Positions 1 through 5,956 of a stretch of 5,956 nt of DNA are shown piece after piece. The notes beneath the pieces are model-generated. The model saw only the letters and a program-made list of their open reading frames with translations, did no database searches and was not told the origin of the DNA. The translations under genes and the position numbers were made by a program. The stretch comes from Bacillota bacterium. GTDB taxonomy: Bacteria; Bacillota; Clostridia; Lachnospirales; Lachnospiraceae. The stretch covers positions 1 through 5,956 of the forward strand of contig JAEWRS010000427.1 in assembly GCA_023398855.1 (NCBI GenBank), read 5' to 3'. How positions within the stretch are numbered: position 1 is the first letter of the stretch; the number at the start of each line of letters is the position of its first letter.

Positions 1-498
1 CTGGCTCTCAAATTGCGCATTTACAAAATGAAGGGCAATAAAGGATGCCTCCTGAGGCGGCAATTTTATCTGAAGCCGTTCCTCAATTAATTTCACCCCC
101 TTTACTCCGATTTCATATTCCTTTGGATATAAATGGGGAACCTCCCATTGCAGGGGATTGTCCACATTCTGACTTTTCTTTGCCCGCTCCATTGCAAAAT
201 ACAAATGATCGGCCAGAACAATCAAAATAGAGGCATGAAGCTGTTTTTCCAATACCCTGGAGCCGTATTGGACGATTTCTTCTGTGGCAGAAACAATGTC
301 CTCTGACAGATTCTGAATCATGGGGGCCAGACGTTTGTTGCTGTCATTGATGAAAAGCTTAGTGACGGAGGATTCTTCAACCATATCCCCTTTCTTACGG
401 CTGAATCCGATCCCGGTTCCAAATAGAACGACTTCGTTATGGTTGTCGTCGTAAGCAAGAACAATGTTATTATTCAGTGATTTAACAAATTCGAACAT
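1..498 (-). CDS. BglG/GlcT/LicT-family transcription antiterminator, N-terminal part
   Basis: The frame is open from the ATG at 498 down to base 1, giving the first 166 residues; the rest lies outside the window. Residues 1-55 form a CAT RNA-binding domain, with the signature LNNNIVLAYDD then EVVLFGTGIGFSRKKGD. Residues ~65-166 form the first PTS regulation domain (PRD1). Its two usual phosphorylatable histidines are visible at H98 (in ADHLYFAMER) and H157 (in ALHFVNAQ), matching the LicT H100/H159 positions. Proteins of this family bind a RAT hairpin in nascent RNA and prevent formation of a terminator, under control of phosphorylation by PTS proteins. The CAT signature looks closer to the GlcT branch than to SacY, which would suggest a glucose-type PTS target, but that is inference. 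A GGAGGTG ribosome site lies just upstream, and the leader carries its own RAT and terminator. PRD2 and the target operon are not in view. Confidence 0.93.
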   Translation of the reverse strand, partial: MFEFVKSLNNNIVLAYDDNHNEVVLFGTGIGFSRKKGDMVEESSVTKLFINDSNKRLAPMIQNLSEDIVSATEEIVQYGSRVLEKQLHASILIVLADHLYFAMERAKKSQNVDNPLQWEVPHLYPKEYEIGVKGVKLIEERLQIKLPPQEASFIALHFVNAQFESQ

Positions 499-568
499 AT
501 AACACCTCCCTTCTCGTTAAATCTTTTCCTGCAAATCCGTTTCAGATAACACTAAATTAAAAAACGGT

Positions 569-624
569 AAAAAAAATCACCAAATACTAATATCCTTATT
601 ATGGGGATATCTGTACTTGATGAT
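569..624 (-). terminator. Antiterminator-controlled intrinsic terminator in the bglG-type leader
   Basis: On the minus strand, ATCATCAAGTAC (624-613) pairs over 12 positions, with two G-U pairs, with GTATTTGGTGAT (587-576). After one A/A mismatch, a further 7 pairs (GATATCC with GGATATT) close a 9-base loop. The stem ends in eight T residues (576-569), the form of a Rho-independent terminator. Its 5' arm shares bases with the 3' side of the RAT element, so the two structures exclude each other. It lies about 70 bases before the antiterminator's start codon. It could also stop transcripts reading in from the upstream TetR operon. Confidence 0.88.
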
Positions 625-649
625 GCCTGATCGAATCAGTAACACTCAC
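619..649 (-). promoter_or_regulatory. Ribonucleic antiterminator (RAT) element
   Basis: The minus-strand RNA reads GUGAGUGUUACUGAU, then UCG, then AUCAGGCAUCAUC. The core UGUUACUGAU...CAGGCA matches the RAT sites bound by the GlcT/LicT/SacT group as I recall them: a CUGAU/AUCAG upper stem with a UCG loop, a lower GUGA/UCAU stem and an asymmetric internal loop. It starts about 9 bases after the predicted transcription start and overlaps the terminator's 5' arm at 619-624. The simplest reading is that the antiterminator protein acts on its own leader. Confidence 0.87.
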
Positions 650-664
650 TATTTACTTGTTCTC

Positions 665-693
665 AATATACCATTTATCCGTCATATTGTCAA
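665..693 (-). promoter_or_regulatory. Sigma-A promoter of the antiterminator gene
   Basis: A perfect TTGACA -35 box (693-688) is separated by exactly 17 bases from a TATATT -10 box (670-665) on the minus strand. The predicted start is near 658, so the transcript begins just before the RAT element. I did not find a convincing cre (CcpA) site next to it. Confidence 0.85.
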
Positions 694-771
694 GACAGTG
701 ATTTTAAGTTTCTGAGCATATGACATAAATGCTATCCGGGCAATCATGGGATAAGGAAACCTTATTACAGA

Positions 772-1004
772 TTAACGAAATTTTCCAACCAAACAGCCTT
801 CTTGTAATATATGCCCTTCCATAGCTGTCAGCACATCCCTCTTTCTGGCGCTGCCTGGCAGGTCCAACAGGCAATCAAGCGCATATACATTAAATTGATA
901 GCGATGGGACCAATGAAAGGGCGGCTTCGGCGCCCGGTGTATTGAATGGGTATTACGGCTTCGTTTTCAAAAGCAGGGCTGGTTACTGTCAAATTATTTT
1001 TCAC
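772..1004 (-). pseudogene. PEBP (YbhB/YbcL) family gene, internally deleted remnant
   Basis: A GTG at 1004 follows an AAAGGATG ribosome site, 4 bases after the CMD stop. It opens with KNNLTVTSPAFENEAVIPIQ then YTG, the usual N-terminus of a phosphatidylethanolamine-binding-like protein. At ~928-935 the homology jumps to another frame (offset 2), which reads APKPPFHW, SHRYQFNVYALD, CLLDLP and TAMEGHILQEGCLVGKF before TAA at 772. That is the normal C-terminus of the same family. The middle of the domain, roughly half of a ~155-190 residue protein including the DPDAP and HW ligand-site region, is gone. Read without the jump, the GTG frame ends at 828 after 58 residues, of which only the first ~22 are PEBP-like. 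The family identity comes from motif recognition of both ends. A non-functional product is almost certain. It is the last cistron of the TetR operon. Confidence 0.85.
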
Positions 1005-1008
1005 ATTA

Positions 1009-1335
1009 TCATCCTTTTTTAAGAGAATGTTCCTCATCAAATGCCTCCAAAGCGATTGGCAGGGATTTAACAACTCCATTCCCAACAGCTGGTAATCCTA
1101 CCAGGATACTGCTAATAATTTCTTCTCTTGTGGAACCTTTGGATTTTGCCATTTTAACATGAAACGGCAATCCGCTTTCAAGACCCACTGCAGCCATCAC
1201 CGCAAGATAAGCAAGCTCTTTCGTCTTTTTATCCAGTGCGCTTGCATTGTCCAGTTTTTGTACCATTTCCATCCAGGCCGTCTGCACCTCAGGAACCTCT
1301 TTTGCAAAAATTTGAAACGATGGACTAACCTTCAT
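1009..1335 (-). CDS. Carboxymuconolactone decarboxylase (CMD/AhpD-like) family protein lacking the CxxC
   Basis: This 108-residue, full-length single-domain protein is of the all-helical CMD type. The core is TKELAYLAVMAAVGLESGL, then PFHVKMAKSKG and STREEIISSILVG. Most redox-active relatives have a GCxYCxxxH motif here. In this protein the two cysteine positions are Leu52 and Gly55, while His59 is kept, and the whole protein contains no cysteine. AhpD-type peroxidase chemistry through a disulfide is therefore not possible. Its real reaction is unknown; a lactone- or hydroxyacid-type substrate or a non-catalytic role are possibilities only. The ATG is set by a strong GGAGG at 7 bases' spacing. 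It lies 21 bases after the zinc-ribbon gene and 4 bases before the PEBP remnant, so it belongs to the TetR operon. Confidence 0.85.
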   Translation of the reverse strand: MKVSPSFQIFAKEVPEVQTAWMEMVQKLDNASALDKKTKELAYLAVMAAVGLESGLPFHVKMAKSKGSTREEIISSILVGLPAVGNGVVKSLPIALEAFDEEHSLKKG

Positions 1336-1356
1336 CTCATCACCTCCTCTCTTGAA

Positions 1357-1602
1357 TCAGTCAAAATATTCTTTCCATGCCGGAAGCCTTTTCATACTGC
1401 TTTCAGCCATTTGTACCGCGGCCTTTTCATCTAATCCCTGGGTCTTGATGATAAAGTTGATCGTACCTTCCTTCTTTTCTTCAAACGACTGCATGGAGCC
1501 GTCAGGGCGGGCACAGTGCACACAATAGTTCTTCCTCGTGTCACCACAGGCAAATTCAGCATCCTCATTCATCGGCATACCGCAGGCAATACAAACCTTC
1601 AT
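1357..1602 (-). CDS. Small zinc-ribbon protein (Zn_ribbon_2-like, PF12674 type)
   Basis: This is an 81-residue cytosolic protein. The N-terminal 40 residues hold CIACGMPM (C4, C7) and YCVHC (C27, C30), with a further C19. This is the arrangement of the small 'putative zinc ribbon' family often written CxxCGMPL...YCxYC. The four CxxC cysteines would bind one zinc ion. The C-terminal half (residues 40-81) is helical and charged, ending in MKRLPAWKEYFD. No enzymatic function is known for the family. A DNA, RNA or protein partner role is conceivable but not shown. The start is supported by an AGGAGG site 7 bases before the ATG. It lies 15 bases after tetR and 21 bases before the CMD gene, so the three are surely co-transcribed. 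Confidence 0.82.
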   Translation of the reverse strand: MKVCIACGMPMNEDAEFACGDTRKNYCVHCARPDGSMQSFEEKKEGTINFIIKTQGLDEKAAVQMAESSMKRLPAWKEYFD

Positions 1603-1617
1603 CTTATTTCCTCCTGT

Positions 1618-2193
1618 TTACTTTTTAATCAGTTCTAAAAAAGTTTTCGTAAGCTCTGAGCCATGCCGTTCTATAAGCGGCGAATCAGGCGAAAACAAAT
1701 CTTTGTTTAGTAGGTAGTAATGAATCAATGCCATCCACGTATTAAACAGCAGGTGTACCGGCAGTGCCTTTATCCCATCGCTCTCCCTCTCAAATACCTT
1801 GTTAAAGTGGTAGGCAACAATGGACTGGATATTGGAAAATGTGAATCTTGCTTCCTCTGGCAATAAACTCCTTTCAGCAATCAACCGGGTATAAAACCTT
1901 TCGTGCCGGGCCAAAACATCTAAATGAGCTTTTAGCAGCTCCTCCAAATTATCTGCTGTTTCTGCTGACCGGTGTATTTCTTCTCCCAAAGCATCACCAA
2001 AATCCTGTATCAGGCTGCACAGCAATTCATCCAATGATGCAAAATGTACGAATATTGTGCCATGGGATACACCGGCTTCCTTTGCAATAACAGCCGTTGT
2101 GGCGGAAAAGCCCTGTTCAGAATAAACCTGATAAGCTGTTTCCATAATCTTTTTCCGGGTATTTTCTTTTTGCAACTGTCTTTTTGGTACCAA
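1618..2193 (-). CDS. TetR/AcrR-family transcriptional regulator
   Basis: This 191-residue protein is of normal TetR size. Residues 12-58 are the helix-turn-helix domain (TRKKIMETAYQVYSEQGF, then IAKEAGVSHGTIFVHF with the typical GTIFxHF ending). Residues ~65-191 are the variable all-helical ligand and dimer domain, whose ligand cannot be read from sequence. The start is TTG at 2193, chosen because GGAGG sits 7 bases upstream; the first in-frame ATG (Met17) would cut into the DNA-binding domain. It is the first gene of an operon with the zinc-ribbon and CMD-like genes. A perfect palindrome over its promoter implies it represses its own operon until an inducer binds. The ligand class is unknown. 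Confidence 0.93.
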   Translation of the reverse strand: MVPKRQLQKENTRKKIMETAYQVYSEQGFSATTAVIAKEAGVSHGTIFVHFASLDELLCSLIQDFGDALGEEIHRSAETADNLEELLKAHLDVLARHERFYTRLIAERSLLPEEARFTFSNIQSIVAYHFNKVFERESDGIKALPVHLLFNTWMALIHYYLLNKDLFSPDSPLIERHGSELTKTFLELIKK

Positions 2194-2200
2194 TTAATGA

Positions 2201-2205
2201 CCTCC
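2201..2205 (-). promoter_or_regulatory. Ribosome binding site that fixes the TTG start of tetR
   Basis: GGAGG on the minus strand lies 7 bases before TTG at 2193-2191. No ATG or GTG is available at a suitable distance, and the helix-turn-helix requires residues before Met17, so this site decides the start. Confidence 0.75.
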
Positions 2206-2209
2206 AACT

Positions 2210-2229
2210 CAATGAGTGTGTACTCATTG
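2210..2229. promoter_or_regulatory. Palindromic operator, probable TetR binding site
   Basis: CAATGAGT, GTGT, ACTCATTG: two perfect 8-base arms around a 4-base spacer. The site overlaps four bases of the -10 box and spans the predicted start point, the usual place for a repressor to block transcription. TGAGT/ACTCA half-sites of this size are typical for TetR-family operators. Assignment to the adjacent tetR is by position and is inferred. Confidence 0.8.
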
Positions 2230-2254
2230 TAATTTATTATTTGTATCATGTCAA
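2226..2254 (-). promoter_or_regulatory. Sigma-A promoter of the tetR operon
   Basis: TTGACA (2254-2249), exactly 17 bases, then TACAAT (2231-2226) on the minus strand; the start is expected near 2219. This is a near-consensus, intrinsically strong promoter, consistent with control by a repressor at the overlapping palindrome. Confidence 0.85.
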
Positions 2255-2339
2255 GAGAAAATCTCTTTTATTTCTACTGCTGATCATGATTGATATTCTG
2301 ACAGAGGAAAAAACAGGTAAATCACTGCATTATTTTATT

Positions 2340-2386
2340 AAAAAAGTGCCGGCCAATCAGATCGTCTGGTGATCGATTGGCCGGCA
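2340..2386 (-). terminator. Intrinsic terminator of the DUF4003-type gene
   Basis: A 12-base perfect stem (TGCCGGCCAATC at 2347-2358 with GATTGGCCGGCA at 2375-2386) can extend inward by a GATC/GATC pairing. On the minus strand it is followed by C and six T residues (2345-2340). It starts 30 bases after the stop at 2416 and insulates this gene from the tetR promoter. The plus-strand side is followed by A residues, so it is not bidirectional. The rest of the 2194-2415 gap, apart from this hairpin and the tetR promoter and operator, shows nothing convincing. Confidence 0.92.
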
Positions 2387-2415
2387 GAAAAAAATCAGAA
2401 TCAAGTGCTTGCTAA

Positions 2416-3399
2416 TTAGCTGTTCGCCGCATTATTTGCCGCCGCGCTTGCTGCGACAGCCGCACATATAGCGGCATCCTGTGCCAGCATCAAAGAAATT
2501 GTGCTGTTGACTGCCACTGTTTCTATGGTTCCATTTTGCGCAAAGTCCTTTTGGGCAAGTATTCCCGCATACATCAAGCGTTGTTTTGGGCTAATGCTGC
2601 TGAAAAATCCAAATCCGCTCTGGTCTGACAGCCATGTATTGATTTCAATCATTTCACGGATGATTTCATCGGAATCCCCATCTGTCATGGCAAGAATCCC
2701 CAATGTGGGAAGCTCTTGCTCGGTTCCAAATTTATGGCCTGCGGCTTTCAGCTTATGAAAAAGAAGCAACGTTTGTTCACATTTTTCCTCAGCACTGCCA
2801 TCACTCAATGCAAGTATGTGGCTTAAGGTCTGAACTGCATTGCCCGAAAAGAAATGTGGTTTCAGCGTTCTGTAGCAGGTTTCTGCAGCCTGAATCAGTT
2901 GGTCATCCGTTTTATCCGATCGTGCCATTAATGCACACAGCGCACTGTCTTCTCCTGAAGTCAGGAACGGATGCTCTGATTTCATTCTTTCGTAAAGAAT
3001 TCTGGTACGGTCAGCAATTCGCTCATACTCATTTTGATTTCCCATCTGAGCAATGATCATTGCTGCCATCGGAAGATAAGCTGAACCCCAGAAATCTTTC
3101 TTAAGCAGTCCATATACCTCCAGGCCATGGTCCAGTGTGCGCTCCGGGCTGCCGCTGACCGCCAGCAAAGAAGCAACCGGTGATCTCGCTGTGCTGCGAA
3201 AGTTGGAAAACACGCCAACCTTCTGCTTTAATAGTTCCTTGCAGAATTCCAGCGTGCTTTCATCAACTTTTTTATCTCTTGCAGTGTAGATTAAGGAGCA
3301 GGCCAGATGGATCAGCCCGCTGTCCCAGCTAAATACTGATTTAATTCGTTCCTTGTTTTCGATAAAAAGTTCACAATGCAAGCGTGTATGTTCGTTCAT
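2416..3399 (-). CDS. DUF4003-type protein of unknown function
   Basis: This 327-residue protein has no signal peptide and no clear membrane segment. I recognise the general pattern of the DUF4003 family found in Firmicutes: an N-terminal helical part (CELFIENKERIKSVFSWDSG, then LIHLACSLIYTARDKKVD), then repeated blocks such as SPVASLLAVSGSPERTL, AMIIAQMGN and LPTLGILAMTDGDSDEI. A role cannot be assigned. The recurrent helical blocks suggest a repeat-type scaffold rather than an enzyme, which is inference. The last ~20 residues are almost only Ala, Asn, Ser and Cys. The start is ATG at 3399, with AAGGAG 6 bases before it. It stands alone: a strong terminator follows, and upstream (3400-3480) lies an 81-base pyrimidine-rich stretch without a clear -10 box, so its promoter is uncertain. 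Confidence 0.68.
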   Translation of the reverse strand: MNEHTRLHCELFIENKERIKSVFSWDSGLIHLACSLIYTARDKKVDESTLEFCKELLKQKVGVFSNFRSTARSPVASLLAVSGSPERTLDHGLEVYGLLKKDFWGSAYLPMAAMIIAQMGNQNEYERIADRTRILYERMKSEHPFLTSGEDSALCALMARSDKTDDQLIQAAETCYRTLKPHFFSGNAVQTLSHILALSDGSAEEKCEQTLLLFHKLKAAGHKFGTEQELPTLGILAMTDGDSDEIIREMIEINTWLSDQSGFGFFSSISPKQRLMYAGILAQKDFAQNGTIETVAVNSTISLMLAQDAAICAAVAASAAANNAANS

Positions 3400-3480
3400 C
3401 GTTTTCTCCTTTTATGATCCTGTTTCCCTGTACTCTCTCTTCTTATTGATCTTCTTCTATATACAGTCAACCAGGAAACA

Positions 3481-3632
3481 CTACAGTTCAATACTCAGTC
3501 CCACACCGACTTCCTTTATTTCGATACATTTCATCATTTCTGCTTTTGCTTGAAGCGATACGCAATGGCAGGTTACCCATAATAATATTGATCGATTAAC
3601 GTATGATTATCCAATAAAATTTTTATTTTCAT
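3481..3632 (-). pseudogene. MBL-fold metallo-hydrolase gene, internally deleted remnant
   Basis: An ATG at 3632, 7 bases after GGAGG, begins MKIKILLDNHTLIDQYYYG and then meets TAA at 3573-3575. This is the characteristic first strand of a group of MBL-fold hydrolases (I/V-L-x-DN-x-T-L-I). From about 3578 the frame offset by 2 reads VTCHCVSLQAKAEM, then EIKEVGVGLSIEL and TAG at 3481. That is the usual C-terminus of the same group (the late CHC/GHC motif, an AK helix and a final VGVG strand). The metal-binding HxHxDH core and some 200 residues are missing. It starts 26 bases after the lacI-type stop, so it was the last cistron of the right-hand operon. Both ends were recognised by motif memory; neither short piece would be a working enzyme. 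Confidence 0.75.
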
Positions 3633-3658
3633 CTTCCTGCCTCCATTATTCTTTTTTA

Positions 3659-5587
<1,929 letters not shown>

Positions 5588-5591
<4 letters not shown>

Positions 5592-5956
5592 TCCTTTTCC
5601 TCCATATCCGGATATTCTTTTAGTAACTGCAGAAAAACACAGGAAGTCCAGGAAAAGGCAGGGTCATCATACCCTTTTCCGCTTACCGGATCATAATTTT
5701 CCGCCATCAGTCCCATGGGTGCAAGGGTTACGAATTTTTCAGCCAGCCGCCTTGCAAAGCCTTCATAGCCATTATCCCGCAAAGCATCCACCATGAGATA
5801 CGTAACCGGTGCCCACACAGGCCCCAGCCAATATCCCCCTTCTTTGTAACAGGCGCTTTCCAGGCTTTCCGTACACAACCCATAGGCAGCCTCAAACCGT
5901 TCCTCCAAATCCAGGACCATCCGGTCAAGTACTTCTTTTGGAAGACGGTATCCGAT
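5588..5956 (-). CDS. GH63/MGH1-like glycoside hydrolase, C-terminal part
   Basis: The frame is open from the right edge to TGA at 5588, giving 123 residues of the C-terminal end of an (alpha/alpha)6-barrel glycosidase. Motifs include GGYWLGPVWAPVTYLMVDAL, AENYDPVSGKG and DPAFSWTSCVFLQLL. These are the late barrel blocks of the GH63/MGH1-like group (also close to GH37 trehalases), where the YW-GPVW and ENYDP-G motifs line the active site. Enzymes of this group cleave alpha-glucosides, mannosylglycerate or related short sugars; the exact substrate needs the missing N-terminal two thirds or more. It is the upstream gene of an operon with the EamA transporter (4-base ATGA overlap) and the LacI-type regulator. 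Confidence 0.88.

Noticed and set aside
686..748. Minus-strand 21-codon frame starting ATGATTGCCCGG between the PEBP remnant and the antiterminator promoter
   Set aside because: No ribosome site and it overlaps the -35 box; no similarity recognised.
751..765. ATAAGG-AAA-CCTTAT inverted repeat downstream of the PEBP remnant
   Set aside because: Six AT-rich pairs with no T-run on either strand; too weak to call a terminator, and no regulator ties it to an operator role.
828..1085. Open 85-codon minus-strand frame overlapping the CMD gene and the PEBP remnant
   Set aside because: Only the part from the GTG at 1004 has a ribosome site and PEBP similarity, and that is lost after about 22 residues. 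The longer frame is an overlap of the CMD gene plus the out-of-frame remnant.
2253..2267. AAGAGA-AAA-TCTCTT hairpin near the tetR -35 box
   Set aside because: A short AT-rich stem overlapping the -35 region with no clear T-run; likely chance.
2184..2372. Plus-strand 62-codon frame between tetR and the DUF4003-type gene
   Set aside because: It runs through the tetR promoter, operator and the terminator stem, has no ribosome site and resembles no family known to me.
3422..3468. TTGACT with 17 bases to AATAAG as a promoter for the DUF4003-type gene
   Set aside because: The -10 box matches poorly and no better spacing gives a TATAAT-like box, so I did not list it as a feature.
3353..3553. Plus-strand 66-codon frame over the start of the DUF4003-type gene
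   Set aside because: Antisense to a recognised gene start and to the MBL remnant; hydrophobic composition is that expected from the reverse of an A-rich coding strand.

Overview
The window reads as ordinary chromosome of a low-to-moderate GC Gram-positive anaerobe, most likely a Clostridia/Lachnospiraceae-type Firmicute. The reasons are the strong AGGAGG-type ribosome sites, the sigma-A promoters (TTGACA, 17 bases, TATATT or TACAAT), a BglG/GlcT-family antiterminator with an RNA antiterminator leader, a DUF4003-type protein and Clostridia-like protein families. Every gene I can support is on the minus strand, so the map is best read from right to left.

Right block (5956 to 3481). The C-terminal 123 residues of a GH63/MGH1-like glycoside hydrolase overlap, by ATGA, an EamA-family transporter. 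A LacI-family regulator follows 22 bases later. Then, 26 bases after the LacI stop, comes a short gene wreck that keeps the first 19 residues and the last ~30 residues of an MBL-fold metallo-hydrolase but lacks the middle. This looks like a carbohydrate-use operon carrying its own regulator and a decayed last gene.

Middle block (3399 to 2340). A single DUF4003-type gene of unknown function is closed by a strong intrinsic terminator.

Left-middle block (2254 to 772). An apparently autoregulated operon starts at a consensus promoter whose -10 and start point lie inside a perfect 8-4-8 palindrome. Its genes are a TetR regulator (TTG start), a small zinc-ribbon protein and a carboxymuconolactone-decarboxylase-like protein that lacks both cysteines of the family's CxxC. 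The last member is a second gene wreck: a PEBP (YbhB/YbcL) gene with intact N- and C-terminal ends and a missing middle.

Left block (693 to 1). A consensus promoter, a ribonucleic antiterminator (RAT) element and an overlapping long terminator hairpin precede the first 166 residues of a BglG/GlcT/LicT-type antiterminator. This gene is therefore probably controlled by its own product and by PTS sugar status.

No tRNA, rRNA, CRISPR array, insertion sequence or phage gene is visible. The most noteworthy points are the two internally deleted last genes of the same architecture, the self-contained TetR/zinc-ribbon/Cys-less CMD operon with its operator, and the complete RAT/terminator switch. I see no convincing evidence of an entirely new system.
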